NCBI GenBank assembly: GCA_958299035.1
Contig: CATQJL010000001.1
Coordinates: 25,348,852-25,412,851, forward strand
Length of the DNA stretch: 64,000 nucleotides
DNA from: Cylicocyclus nassatus
Taxonomy: Eukaryota > Nematoda > Chromadorea > Rhabditida > Strongylidae
Reading direction: 5' to 3'
Made by a program: the position numbers and the translations under genes. Below the pieces are notes generated by a model, which was not told where the DNA came from, searched no databases, and was given only the letters and a program-made list of their open reading frames with translations. Position 1 is the stretch's first letter; the number at the start of each line of letters is the position of its first letter. Below, piece by piece: positions 1 to 11,927 of this stretch.

Positions 1-10
1 AAAAAGTGGA

Positions 11-524
11 TGCGGAACCTCCATGTAATATAATGATGCTTGACACCTGTTAGGCATTACTTAAAGAGTGACTTTGAATCAGTAGCGAAAATATCCAAAT
101 TTCTTACATAGGCATTCTTCCCAATTTATAATAACAGCTCCTTTAAACTAAAGGTTTTGTAGCAGAAGGAGGGAGTTTTCGGACAAAGACAGCATAAAGG
201 GTGCAGAACTCAGTATAGCAGGATAGAGCTAAGATACGAAATGAAACTCATTTTATACCGATAGAAACTTGAGGATATAGAGAAACCCGAGAATCTAGAG
301 AAACATATGTGGCCGAGGGTGATAGAGAAAGAGCATATAAAATGAATGTGGAAATCAGTAGGCGATTATCTGCCGTGTCACGGCCAGCTGAGCCGGCCGG
401 AGCCGGCTAGCTCGTTAACCCTCTCTCCTCTTGGGGGTGGGACTCGGTCGCTTGTATAGTTAGCTGGGGTGGGGAAGGGTGCAGGGACCAATAGCGCATT
501 ACCGTGGCTAGCGCTTTTCCTACA
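11..524 (-). mobile_element. 5' LTR (24-524) and primer-binding site (11-23) of a minus-strand LTR element leaving the window
   Basis: Read on the minus strand, this begins TGTAGGAAAAGCGC and ends TTACA at position 24. It is followed by TGGAGGTTCCGCA (11-23), the same primer-binding site found after the LTR at 31252. It also shares the inverted CCAAT box (GCGCTATTGG-like) and the GC-rich GCCGGCTCCGGCCGGCTC block with the LTRs at 30763 and 34458. Because the primer-binding site lies at the window edge, this is the 5' LTR and the element body lies to the left of position 1. The target duplication cannot be checked. Confidence 0.85.
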
Positions 525-1788
525 CATTGATCTGGATCATATCGTGTGCATCACTGCTTATCTTGAGTAGGTTGTTATGTCAATGGTTACGTTTAGGCCT
601 AACTGATTTGACTTTTTGATGGAATCGGTTCCAACGAGAACTGTCAGGGGCGCCAGAGGCGCGGTACACTAATGGTCGACACAGAAACCAATGTGGTACT
701 GTATGAATCCCTATTTGGATGTTTACATATACTGAAGCTAGGAGATCTGTGTGTGATCCATTGGCTGTTTGCGCTTTGACGTGATTGTCATCTATTCTTA
801 TGTGGGGTTCGAGCGCATGTACAGTGGATTTTACATATGGGAAACTGTTGCGCCGCTATCAATAAGACTGGAGTGGCTAAATGATTCAAGGTTATTCGTA
901 CGATAGAGGGTTTCGAAATTGATATGTTATGAATAGTATCGCGTAGATGCGAGGTACGAAAAGGGATCAAGGCCCGGCACCTATCGCCTGGAAGCATGCT
1001 GGAATTCGTTTTTGGAGCAAAAAGGAAAGGAAATATCGTTTTTGACAAGTGGGGCCGAGCACCAAGAATAGGCGCCATTTAGTCGAACACAAGCTTTTCG
1101 AACAGGTTATCACACGATTGACATGCTCTATCGTGTATGGCAAAAGTGTCTGCGATTTGAAAGCAAGGCTAAAATAAACAAATTGCTTGTTTACAGCGCA
1201 AACAGAATCGTATGACACCAAAATTGAACTGTATGCATAGAAAATGATCTGCAAAAGAATTGCGCAAAAAGATTTGAAAACTTATGTGAAGTACTACCTT
1301 TTTCAAAGTTAATCCGTCTCCAGACGGTCACCATCTCAGATCGTCTGGAGCATATGTTTTTGTCACTTCACATAAGTTTTGGATTTTTCTATCATGGACG
1401 GATTCCCCAATCAAAAATCTATCCCTTAGCATGAAAACATTTCATATCACTGCCTTTCCCTTGTTTTTTCCTCAATTTTTAATAAATTGCTTTTGAATAG
1501 CCAAACTCTTGTGCAAACGTAGTTTTCAGTTTTAATCTGAATTTTCACTCTTATCTCACGTTTTTTCTTTCAAACGTGTAAATCTTTCTTGTTTTTATCT
1601 TTTCCTTAAAAGGTAGGTCAAAGGGGACTTCGCATAAGTTTCGAAAGTCAGGGGAGACTTCGTTTTCAGAAACCTAGAAACCGACTCGTGCCTGGCCCTG
1701 AAAGGGATCCCCTAGAAGGTAGTTTAGTTACCAACGCATTGACTCCCAAACGTGCGTATACGCCTTTGTGGTGTAAAATTATTAGCTA
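525..1788. other. Non-coding stretch with one imperfect palindrome
   Basis: No convincing gene is seen. An inverted repeat lies at 1277-1292 and 1365-1380 (AAAACTTATGTGAAGT and its complement), enclosing a second nested repeat (CTCCAGACG at 1318 and CGTCTGGAG at 1342). It may be a small foldback element or a hairpin; no target duplication was identified. The ORFs of about 95 codons on the minus strand resemble nothing known and are probably chance. Confidence 0.4.
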
Positions 1789-2004
1789 CCCTAATTTCAC
1801 GCGTACAAAACGCACCTTTTTCGACTTTTCAAACAAGCCGCTCAACTGCTTCAACCTGTTTCGGAAAGCGAACCTTAAACCGTTCAATTCTATCAAGCAA
1901 CACGGAGCCCGATATAGGGTTCTTCGGTCGCGAAGTGTTGTGGCGTGTTTGGGCTGACGTATTTTAGAAAAAAACCCCCGCGCCTTGTACGCGTGAAATT
2001 AGGG
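1789..2004. mobile_element. 216-bp MITE with TA target duplication
   Basis: The terminal inverted repeats begin CCCTAATTTCACGCGTAC and end in its complement. TA dinucleotides flank the element at 1787-1788 and 2005-2006. No transposase is present, so it is non-autonomous. TA duplication suggests mobilisation by a Tc1/mariner-type transposase. A related but diverged copy lies at 43801-43972, with ends CTCTAATTGCACGCG. Confidence 0.75.
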
Positions 2005-2404
2005 TAATTCGAACATAGCTGAGGCAGCCGTGTCAGATGATGATGGAACTCTAAGCCACTTTTCCGACAGTAGACATTTCTATTCGAATAAGATTCAAAA
2101 ATCGAATAATAATCAAAATTCGATGTTATTTGGAAATCGAACAATATTCGATAGTAGATTATTCAAAATATCATTTCTTAAATATTTTTCGACAGTCAAA
2201 AATTCTGAAGATTCGAAATTTCCCTAACGAAGAAGGTACTTTCAATGGCCGTAGACTTTCAATATGTGATACATACCATCTGAAGCAGCTTCGAACGCTG
2301 ATTTCAAATCTGCTTTCCTTTTCTGCGGAGCGCTCCACTGAAGAGAGTTATGGATGCCTGAAAATCTTATTTTGAGGGCGATTATTAAGTTAGAGGGAGC
2401 TGCT

Positions 2405-2475
2405 ATGGCGTTGGTGGTGGAATGGTGTAATGGTTAGTTGTTGGCATTCAAGGCGAAAAGCCGACGGTTTGAATC
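2405..2475 (+). repeat. tRNA-like segment (tRNA-derived repeat, copy 1)
   Basis: GGTGTAATGGTTAG resembles a D-arm/box A and GGTTTGAATCT resembles a T-arm/box B, at roughly tRNA spacing. The acceptor stem does not pair convincingly and a mirror copy lies at 2835-2903, so this is read as a tRNA-derived repeat inside a foldback element and not as a working tRNA gene. Confidence 0.5.
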
Positions 2476-2834
2476 TAGTGCAAAGCGTACCATTTTGCAC
2501 TACGAATTGAGTATAAAAATCACTCTAATTCGTCTGCATACACTTACTGTAATGCCTTTGGAAATTTGGAAATTTGACTTAAGGAAGAATATTTTTGGCA
2601 GAACAGCTTGCTTGTTGAAATTTGGTTTTCTCCGCAAAAAAATTCATGTACAGAGGCGAAGCGATTTACAAAGTGAGCAGAACACAGACATTTCTCACAA
2701 CGGGAACAGCGTATGAAGAAAACCTCCGCGCAATTCTCATGCTCGCTAGTACTCATTAAGTTACTAGGGGAACAATATTGGACTGGCGTTTCAAATGAAT
2801 TCAAAACCTTTCAAATAAATTCAATCAAACCGGA

Positions 2835-2903
2835 TTCGAACCATCAACCTTTCACCTTTAATGCCAACAACTAATTACTACACCACTGCACCACCAACGC
2901 ACG
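2835..2903 (-). repeat. tRNA-like segment (tRNA-derived repeat, copy 2, inverted)
   Basis: The minus strand reads GGTGTAGTAATTAGTTG followed by GGTTCGAATCC, a good box B. It is the inverted partner of the copy at 2405, and the two face each other inside the same foldback element. Confidence 0.5.
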
Positions 2904-3116
2904 CAGCAGCGTCCTCAAACTCAAGGAGCGCCCCAAAACAGGTTATTCAGGCTTATAAACTCTCTTCAGAAGAGCGCGCCGCAGGAAAGGAAAGCAGATT
3001 TGAAATCAGCGTTCGAAGCTGCTCCAGAGGTATGCATCTCTTATCAAAAGGCCACGGCCATTGAAAGTACTTCCCTTGTAAGTATATTGTAAACTACTAC
3101 AAGAATCTCTGCTAAG

Positions 3117-4419
3117 CAGTGGCATACCGAGGCCCCCCCCCCCGAGAACGGGTTGCGAAATTTTTATAAGTTACTTTCATGAGTTGTATTAGGTTGTAAC
3201 AGAATTAATGCAGGTTTTGAATTCCAACTGCTATAAGTCATACACTTCTCATTTCTAAGTAGGTTGCAAAATACCATCCGATAGAGCAAAGCAATCTCTA
3301 CAAGGTGGCAATCTTGATTTAGCAACAACTCTGATCCACCACGAGTTTCGAGCCAAAAACTAAAGAGATTCAACTGTCCGAAAAATTGAGAAAAATCGTA
3401 ACTCAGTTCCTAAAAAACCTACAAAAATTCTAACTTGCTCATGTAAACACTATTCACATAAGACATCTATATACGCCTTTGCCTTATTTTTTTTCTCTGT
3501 TAGAAATCAAGTAAACGGAAATTTTCGTGCATTTGCCAAAGTGTTGCGGTGCCCTTTCCACATAAGTAGTTGTATACTACAAATCTGTAGAAGTACAAAC
3601 GTAAATTTTCAGCTCTCTACAAACTTTAGTTCTCGAGAAATTTGATTTTTAGCTTGGGCCATCTGACTAGGGAAAACTATATTCGATATAACTCGAGAAC
3701 TAAAGCTTGTAGAGAGCTGAAAATCTGCGTTAGTACTTCTATAGGTCTGTAGTATACAACTACCTATGTGGAAAGGGCACAGCATCACTTTGGCAAACGC
3801 ACGAAAATTTCCGTTTTCCTGATTTCCAACAGAGAAAAAAATACGGCAAAGGCATATATAGATGTCTTATGTGAATAGTGTTTACGTGAACAAGTTAGAA
3901 TTTTTGTAGGTTTTTTAGGAACTGAGTTACGATTTTTCTTAATTTTTTCGGACAGTTGAATCTTTTTAGTTTTTGGCTCGAAACTCGTGGTGGATCAGAG
4001 TTGTTGCTAAATCAAGATTGCCACCTTGTAGAGATTGCTTTGCTCTATCGAATGGTATTTTGCAACCTACTTAAGAATGAGAAGTGTATGACTTATTGCG
4101 GTTGGAATTCAAAACCTGCATTAATTTTGTTACAACCTAATAAAAGTGTGCAAAAGACTTATTTATACTTGTAAGTAATTAAAATAACTTTTAAACTTTT
4201 TTAAAAATTCAATTTAGCTTTATAAAAAAAATTTTTTCGAAGGCGTGGCGTCAGCCACGCCCCCTTTTTGTAAAATTTTGGGGTTATGGGCCTGCGAAAA
4301 TTTTGGGAAGCGTACCATGAATTTTTCCTGAGTGCGTGGCTAACGCCACGCACCTTCATCAGAAAAATATTTTTGTCGCGCCCCCCCCCCCCCGAGCCGA
4401 AATCCTGGGTACGCCGCTG
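3117..4419. mobile_element. hAT-type non-autonomous palindromic element, 1.3 kb
   Basis: The element is flanked by a perfect 8-bp duplication CTGCTAAG (3109-3116 and 4420-4427), the hallmark of the hAT superfamily. The ends are CAGTGGCATACCGAGG and, on the other strand, CAGCGGCGTACCCAGG, each followed by a C/G homopolymer. The interior is one long palindrome: about 460 bp at 3180-3640 repeats inverted at 3690-4150 around a centre near 3663. A subterminal perfect hairpin (GTGCGTGGC, loop TAAC, GCCACGCAC) lies near 4333. The mirrored 69-72 codon ORFs in the arms are by-products of the palindrome. No transposase is encoded. Confidence 0.85.
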
Positions 4420-4427
4420 CTGCTAAG

Positions 4428-6477
4428 GCCTGCCTTTGCGTAATCGCTGATAGGTTTTTGCATATTCGTAGAAACTTCTCACGTTATTCGAAGAAGTAGC
4501 GACTTCTGGATCCAAAAAGCCTAATTTCGATGGCAACTAAGCGAGATTTTGCGAATATTTCTAGTCACATGTGAAAATTGAAGCGTAATTCAGCCAAGAG
4601 CTTTCAAACAAGAAAGTTTGGTTTTCAGGTAGCATATTGCTAAGCCTAAAGAGTATATGAATTTTTGCCAAATGGGCCTAGACATAATGATGGGGCAGAG
4701 CATCAATGACGCTGTTTCAAGTGTTTCAAATCAAAATGATATGGACAAGAAGGCGGATAAATATATTGGTAAGATTGTTTTCCAGACATAAATCTTGATG
4801 GAACAGCAAAAGACGGCAATAAAAAAAATCAAATAGTGAGATTCCTGGATCAGACTTCTTGAATGAATAAATATTTCACAATTAGTGAGGTGTTGAATAA
4901 AAAATTCAGAAATAGTGACTAGAACATCCAGACAGGGGAATACCTCGCACGACATATGCTCGGTGCTCTGCTAATGAGCATAGGGGCAATCCTAACTGCA
5001 AGGTGTCCTGAATTATTAACGCATTTGCACAGCTGCTCTCGATTTCTACACGAGGGGAGGGGGAGGGCATTATAATCTTATGAACCCCACCATTACAATT
5101 TTTCCGATATTATCGCCACAAAAATTAGGTTTCCGGTGCGACATCGTAGTGTTTTGTAACACAAAACCTGAACCAAAAATTCATTATTTGAAAAATTTTG
5201 GTATCAAATCTTTACAGTATTATACTCGTTGTACTTAGCATATGCACTCTTTTACTACTAGTAGAGTTTTACTTAAAATCGAAATTCGAAAAAAGTATTA
5301 GAAAATTACACCTCTAATAGAAACATCCAATCAACATTTATGTTGAGCGAAAGGGTAGCTCTAAAACACAAACCAAAAATTTGGAGATGTCAGCAAGTTT
5401 CACATGCTTAGTTCCAGCATATCAAAAACAATGCAAAGCAGTAAACCATACTCTGCAGCATCACCTCTATCAAGTTTCAGTTTTTGTATTTAGAAGATTG
5501 AGACACAGACGTGAAGAGACTGAATGAGGGGTTTATCGACAGTAAAACAGTTTGAACTCATTTCGATACTAACGAGCCAGAAAAAGTTAACCAGACTCTC
5601 TTTACTCCTCCACCAAAAACAAGCGAATCATTTAGGTGGTCTACATGAGGCATCAAAAAAGTAACGAGATTGAAGGCGGAATTTTCCATTTTTTGTAAAT
5701 TTATTGTAAAATCAGCGCGTCGGGTGTTAGGATGGTATATGATTTGTCATAATTGTCAGTCGCTTTTTAAATATCCGTAACATTCCCACGCATTGCTGAA
5801 TCCCGCAACTCTACGGTATTCCTACTGCGTCTCACTTTTGATCATAAAATTGCGAAAAAAGCGATCCACAGCTTATGTTGCATGACTTGGCAAGAGGAAT
5901 TCAATCAATTTTGTCCTCATCTGAAAGATGCCATACTTATCAGCAGACGATGGTTTGTGGTAGTGTACGTTTAGCAAGCGATCTTGCTAAAAAAGATGAG
6001 AAATTCTTTTTTTGCAAGAAAATTAAGATACAATAAAAACGAAATTCAGAGGACTTTTGTTCTTGTCAGTGGAAGTACACCTCGATTGTTCATACAATGT
6101 ATTTCCAGCGTACAGACTTCATTTTTTTGTATTAATCGTGGCGGTCAGTAGTACAGGATCTTTTCTACAGTCAAAATTGCATTTCCTAACCAGATTAAAC
6201 GTAGCTGGGTCGTAAAAAGACGAATATATGCGCGCAGACTGGAGAATCTTTGTCTTCATTGTTATAAAAAGTGGACCAAATCGGCTCTGCCAATAGTGAA
6301 GAGAAACCTTGTGCTAGATATTCAATCAGCAGCTTATTGTTGTTGTTTGAAAACTACACAGTATCTCATGCAATCATTTAGCAAATCGCCCTACAACACC
6401 AATTAGTTCTTCCACTAGCACGTTTTGCAAAGGATCTTCAACTTAATTTTAGTCTCAAAACAAATAAAGTTCTTACA
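4428..6477. other. Two kb with no recognisable feature
   Basis: AT-rich sequence with short random ORFs only. I see no gene, repeat pair or structural RNA that I can support. Confidence 0.4.
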
Positions 6478-6640
6478 AAGTGCCCCCTTTTTCCAGATTT
6501 TAGGGGTCGGGGTCCCGGAAAAATTTTGAGAAGCACCCCAAAAATTTTTTCGGAGTGCGTGGCTAACGCCACGCACCTTCATTAGAAAATTTTTTATGTC
6601 GCGCCCCCCCCCCCGAGCCGAAATCCTGGGTACGCCACTG
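6478..6640. mobile_element. Right-end fragment of the same hAT-type family
   Basis: It ends CTGGGTACGCCACTG after a CGCGCCCCC tract and carries the same perfect hairpin (GTGCGTGGCTAACGCCACGC, near 6556) and flanking sequence as 4230-4419. The left end is missing, so it is a truncated copy. Confidence 0.7.
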
Positions 6641-7280
6641 CAGGATAGATATGCAGATTGTAGTGGGCAAGGGTGTCTCATTATCCGTTCAGAGACACAG
6701 AAAATAGAAAATCTAATTCTTTTCCAACCTTCCCTTCAAAGCAAAATCTTAATTACTCCTGCAAAAAACGAATTTGGCCTTTTTCATGCGAAATCTCTTT
6801 ATTTTACTTTCCCGGTTCCGTATACATATGCTCAAGTTTTGATATAATTCATTTCAAGGAGGTCCAAATTAATCAAGACAATTAAAAACTTGAGAAGTCC
6901 AGTAAATTACTCCTTCTGTGATGTCTCGTTTCAAGCAAATTCTCTTTTTAAGTTGAGGCGTTAGCTGCAGTCGAAGGACCAGAATGAACATCGTCACCGA
7001 GGGAGCTCTGATCGATATTGAGAGATATTTTTAGAAGGAATGAATTTGTGGACTGCAGCTCCCTCTTCCCAACACGTATGTTTGAGCCTTGCCGGGGAAG
7101 AAGAGGAAATTCTGCGAAGAAAAAACATAATCATGAGAATTGGAGTATTGCTTTTCTTCAGGAGACTGACATTTAGCAGATGCTTTGTTGGAAAACTGTG
7201 TTTAAGTCACTGCAAAAAGCTTATTTTCACATACAAAGTTTATCGAAAATCATGACTGCCCGCAAGAACATTATTGAAAA
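6641..7280. other. No recognisable feature
   Basis: AT-rich, non-repetitive as far as can be judged by eye, with only short ORFs lacking recognisable content. Confidence 0.35.
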
Positions 7281-7310
7281 CTAGCTGGCTTACCCGGCTC
7301 CGCCGTATGT
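7281..7310 (-). mobile_element. Helitron 3' end (minus orientation)
   Basis: CTAGCTGGCTTACCCGGCTCC follows an A. On the minus strand this is a GC-rich segment a few bases before a terminal CTAG, matching the end of the well-supported Helitron at 41251-41561. The body beyond the end is not recognisable here; a Tc1-like MITE sequence begins within about 30 bp. Confidence 0.5.
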
Positions 7311-7878
7311 TCCGAAATTACAGTATCAAATCACCGATCGCTTCGTTACTGTGAAATTACGGTAAGAACTTCCAGCAAGTGAAGCTATCGTAAAATATGC
7401 CATCAAACAAAATTTTTCTCAAAAGATTTGAAAAATCATGTACTAGGATTTTCGCGCAAGCTGATTCCATCACACAACTTTTTAGAGTGTTTTCAGCATT
7501 TTTGACGGTGTAATCACATCTGACAAATAATGGGAATTCGGTTATTGCGGTTTACCTGGGATAACTTGGGGAAGAAGCATCACAGTAACGTGAAAAATTC
7601 ATATTCGACTGCGGCTTCCATTACCATAATATAAGAGTTTTTGGCTTGTTCGGTTTTGTACCGAGGCAGAACATGGTTTCCTGGCCTAAAATCCTTGTCG
7701 AAGTTCCTACAGTAATCCTAGTAATCATACAGTAATGGAGAGCGATCGGTGATTCGCTCGACACTGTATATTTAAGTTGAAGCCTTCTCTGCAGAATGTT
7801 TCTTAAATGACGAAAAAACACAATGTGAAGAGAGATAATAACTATTGAAAAGTGTGTACTTACTTTCGGGACTCCCTG
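7311..7878 (+). mobile_element. Diverged Tc1/mariner-like MITE, right end intact
   Basis: The right end reads GGGACTCCCTG followed by TA. The interior resembles the copies at 48907-49594 and 53436-54106 (for example ATTTTCGCGCAAGCTGATTCC, CACAACTTTTT and a TTTTTGGCTTGTTCGG segment). The left terminus is missing and appears displaced by the Helitron end. The 161-codon minus ORF overlapping it is largely this repeat read in reverse. Confidence 0.55.
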
Positions 7879-7880
7879 TA

Positions 7881-9599
7881 TTGGACGGCATACTGTAGAG
7901 CCGAACTTTAATAGAATTTGGCCATCTGTATACAAAGCTGGAAATAATAAAAAAAAAATGAAGAGACTCTGCATGAGGACGGAGAAATTCCTATTTAGTG
8001 ATAGTACTTCAAAGGTGGAGGCTTGAGAATGGCAAAATAAGGATTTCACCTTTTGTGTTTTGTCGCGAGACCACTTGCTTGAAATTACCACCGGTACCAA
8101 AACCATTTTCCGAGGTGAGTACGGCAGTTTTTAGACGTGGAAGATATTGATTGGTATTTGTTTGTGCTTTGGCCCTCTTTTCACATTTCTGCGATCAAAA
8201 AGTGTCCTTCTCTGCTTAGAACTAAGGCGTGAATGAGGTATCCTAAATATACGGCGTAGCACTAAACGCACTTCGATTACAGAAGGTAACCGTTTCAAAC
8301 CGGAGTGAAAACAATGATGGGATGTATAAAAACCTAACTCGCTCACTTCACAGCTAAATTCCTAAGCGAGAACTAACTGAAGACATCTCTTTCATCATAA
8401 CAATACTGTAATAGACTGAAGAGTTGTCCTAAAGTAGTCTGAGCTTTTTTTGCATTGATGAAAGTTGCTTTGACCTACAAGCTTAATCTGCAGTAACTAC
8501 CTAAAACTAACTGCAACCTAGACGAATGCAAATATTAACAAAACTTGAGACATTTCGTAGATAGGAATGGCTCTTCAAGGTTCAAGCAATAATGTCTTCA
8601 AGCCTCTTCATATAACCAGACTACTTCTGACAATTCCACTTCTGATTGAAGATAAACGGGGTTTACATCGAGCTATTCAACTATCTAAATCTGTATCTAT
8701 CTGTAAGTATTCAGTTTGTCCATTATGGTGGTCAAGTTTTTGAAATAAGGGAAGAAGTTTGACCACGTCTACAGAAGTTTTTTTGCTATGTGATTTCACT
8801 TAAACTTGACCTTGAATTTTGAAAAAGCAAAACTGCTTTTTTTCGGAAATCTAAGTGACTCTGCTCAATAAAAAAAAGTTGCCGGCGACTTTGTTAACTA
8901 ATGTAGACAGCTCCCAAGTGAATGTTTCAGTGTACGTTTTGCTATTGCTAGTGCGGAGCTTTGCAGTGGTTGTTTCATTGTACGGTAATCGAAAACGCCG
9001 TTTTCTGGTGAGAACGTTGTTCAAATAATTGTAACGAGTGTCCAGAGGTCCGCAAGATTGGTGCGTTGTTATAGGGTTATTATTTTTTGATAATTACCCA
9101 CACCCATTGTCTAGAAATCGATTGCGCACCTGCGCAAGTACATTGAGGAATGTGGCGGACCATGCAATTAGGATCGACCTTGACGGTAATCAGCGTAGTG
9201 CAATGCGCATATATCATGCAGGTTATTCCCTGTCTGAATATTCTATTCGCTAATCCTGAAATAATCTATTCAAAGCTTACTATTTCTGAATTTTTATTTA
9301 TTCAACGAAGTCTTATGCAGGGAATTCACTAGTTTTTTTTTGTTATTTTTTCAAGATTTTTTGTTGCCACTCACATTCACATTTCTATCTTTGGATAACA
9401 TTTTTACCAGTGACCGCCTTCTTGTTCATATCGCCAGAGTTTGAGATACTTGAATCAAGATGCTTTATCTCATCATTACGTCTACGCTCATTTCGCAAAG
9501 ATCCACATCCACCTCTAGGTTTTGGACATTTGCTGGATGGGTTACTTTTCTCATTTGATGGTTGGGTTGGTTATTATTTCAAATCGGTTCATAATTGAT
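7881..9599. other. No recognisable feature
   Basis: Short ORFs on both strands resemble no family I know. On the minus strand a run TTTATTATTTCCAG near 7940 looks like a splice acceptor and 8106 has an ATG, so a small host exon is possible but unsupported. Confidence 0.3.
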
Positions 9600-10330
9600 G
9601 CACGTTATTTAAATTCAATTCTAAATCAACATAATTCTTTTCCAAAACAATTCTCCTAAATCCTGCAAAAACTATTGCAAACAATAGGCCTTTTGCAATA
9701 CATCATGTTCTTTTGCATTATTGTAGCTGCAAGCAATGAGCAAGTTTTCCTAGTCCAAAAGTTAATGGAAATTCATCTACAAGCCTCTAGTTTGAGTAGA
9801 AATAACTTATGCTTAAATGTACTGAGATAACGCAAACTTTGCTCTTGTGTAGTTGTTAGTCTGAATAAAGCTTGCAATTTTAAGGAAATTTCCGTGTGAA
9901 ATACTGCAAATAAAAAGTGCTCATTTTGCTCAGTACTTTTTAAAAGGCAAAAATTCTTATTTTTTCCTCGGTGAAGTGCGAAGACCCTACCGTTTCTCTT
10001 CGTGTAATTGTGCTAGATCCACTCTATCTTCATTAATTAATTCTCAGAAGCGAGAACTTTAAAGTGAACGTACTGCAAGCGCTCTCAAGATTTATAGTAT
10101 AGCATAGAATCGCCAGAACGTGAGTCAAGTTTTGGGCCAAGTTTGAGCCAGAACCTCTCGGCTTACATTTTCCAATTAGTCTTAGCTTTGTATGGGGCAT
10201 TCTGTAGCATATAACTTGGCTTTTGTAATGCATGATTTTGAAAACGAAAACATTTGTAAGAAACTAGAGGATGAGCGCTTCTAGGCATTCTAAAGTTTTG
10301 AAGAAGAACGCTACCTGAAAGTCGAGCTCG
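9600..10330 (+). repeat. Dispersed repeat, copy 1 (partner at 62790-63490)
   Basis: Several blocks recur in the same order and orientation near 62.8-63.5 kb: an AAATTCAA...ATAATTCTT block, CTAGTTTGAG...AACTTA, then TGTACT(G/A)AGATA.CGCAAACTTTGCT, and GTGCT(A/G)GATCCACTCTA. Divergence is considerable. No coding capacity or defined termini are seen, so class is unknown. Confidence 0.5.
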
Positions 10331-10619
10331 AAAAATGAGGAATAAAAACGTGCATTAATTATGAATCTACCTAATATTAGGCTCTCCCTAGATTTTGTCG
10401 GTTTTCTGATCGGTAGCAAAACAGAACAATGATTCGTGAACGAATTAGGTATTGTAGATTCAGATTTCTATCCTTTTTCAAAAGCTACATTTGAGCAAGT
10501 AATGCCTGACTTGCCCTGTCTCAAGAAATTTATCCTAACATGTTAAAAACTTACATAGGTCGATTATTTCCATTATGATCATCTAGCTGTGAAGTACATG
10601 AAATTTCCAGCTTCTCGGA

Positions 10620-11095
10620 AGCGCTAATTTTTCAGAAATACTGAATCCAGGTTTTCTGCTAGGTATTTTATGTTGAGATCAATATTTTTCGGTAACTATA
10701 GCTTACAGAAAGCTAAAAGTCTGTATTTTTGAAAGCTTGTGGTATACATTTACTTATGTAAGAGCAGCGTAGAATCGGTTTCTTGAAAACTTGGCAAACA
10801 AAAACAGCAATGGCTTATATGAATGTTTTATGTGTAGTGTAAATGTTTGAGCAAATGTGGAATCTGGTAAGCTGCTTTTGGACAAAGATATGAAAAATTT
10901 TCCAATCTTCGGACATCCGAAAGTTTTAAGGTTTTGACTTCTAGATCGTGATGTGCTCAAGCTGGCGCGAACGTTTACACGCCATCTTGTAGAGCTTTTG
11001 CTTTATCGAATGGCACCCTGCATTTTGATTAGAATTAAGAAATGTGCGACTTATTGCGGTAAAAAGACCAAATCATGAGACAACCTAATAATAAT
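10620..11095 (+). repeat. Diverged copy of one arm of the hAT-type palindrome
   Basis: It follows the order of 3690-4150: a TATAC..TTACTTATGT block, CTTGGCAAAC, GTGTAAA.GTT, TCTTGTAGAG(C/A)TTT.GCTTTATCGAATGG, and (G/T)GACTTATTGCGG.. then ACAACCTAATA. Identity is low and the second arm is absent. It is an old fragment of the family at 3117-4419. Confidence 0.5.
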
Positions 11096-11214
11096 TATCC
11101 AACACTTTGATCAAAAATCCTACTAACTTCCAAAACTCTCTCTAGCGCCTCCACGCTCCCTCTCCAAATATCCTTGCAATTTATGAGCTTTCTTTTAGCC
11201 TCGGATTCAATCGA

Positions 11215-11923
11215 ATGTTACAGAATGAAGCAAAAATAGAACGCACGGTTATGGTTGAGAAAATCCACCGTCACCTTAGGACTTGCCCAAATCTTCAAAA
11301 CCGCCATGCATATTGGTCGGATAAGATAAATCAAGATCAAATTCGGCAAGACGCTGACGCATTCCCTCAACGTGCTCAACACTTTAAACATTATATGCCT
11401 CAAGATTCTTTTGGAAATATTATTAGGCAAGAAGCCAAATTATCGTTCGCAATCCACAAACTCGTACCTCTCCGATATACTGGGGATAGTCGAATCGGCA
11501 TTTGATGAGCGCAAAAAGGCGACTTTTGGGAGAACATTGGAACAATGATGGTATTGGCTAGAACAAACACCAATAGATGGTTCTGCTATTGCGGGTTTGC
11601 CCAGTGGGGACGAACGTGAACCACGTCTGTAATCGCACCGGCGAATTACTTAAGGACGTGACACTCCCGATCATCCGCATTTGAATGGGAAACGATGCAC
11701 GCTATCTGACGATAGAGCAAGTTCGGCCTCAGATACCCTTCATCCTACAGCGACCTCAGTCAGCACCCACACACGAGAGCAACCGCTCTGACAGCTCACC
11801 ATCGTCTACTGCAGTCAACTACAGTCAGTCAAACCCAGCAGTACTTGTGTCCACCCTCAAAGCTAAACTCCGCCTACCGTATACTCTCATCTATGATTTG
11901 TCACCGAGCCGCTGTCACCAAGC
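11215..11923 (+). pseudogene. Remnant of the zinc-finger-like first ORF of LTR element A (tentative)
   Basis: This lies directly left of the Gypsy insertion, and the other flank of that insertion (24858 onward) is the 3' part of an LTR element, so this is probably its 5' part. Broken frames at about 11560-11640 encode a Trp-Phe-Cys-x-Cys segment reminiscent of the Cys-x-x-Cys zinc-finger-like segment of the first ORFs at 12690, 26618 and 31748. Frames are interrupted, no LTR was found upstream, and the homology is judged by eye only. Confidence 0.3.
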
Positions 11924-11927
11924 CATC

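Larger units (their letters stand above)
2230..3080. mobile_element. Foldback element with long inverted repeats
   Basis: About 115 bp from 2230 (GGTACTTTCAATGGCC, then TTCGAACGCTGATTTCAAATC) recurs as an inverted copy ending near 3078. The right terminus reads TTCCCTTGTAAGTAT, which is also the terminus of the foldbacks at 47866, 50998 and 51648, so these four form one family by end sequence. The interior holds an inverted pair of tRNA-like segments, annotated separately. No transposase-like ORF is visible. Confidence 0.7.

Noticed and set aside
3164..4174. Two mirrored ORFs of about 70 codons with identical starts
   Set aside because: They are the two arms of the hAT palindrome, not a gene pair.
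7621..8106. 161-codon minus ORF as a protein gene
   Set aside because: Its second half is the reverse of the Tc1-like MITE end; only the first part could be host coding sequence and nothing supports it.
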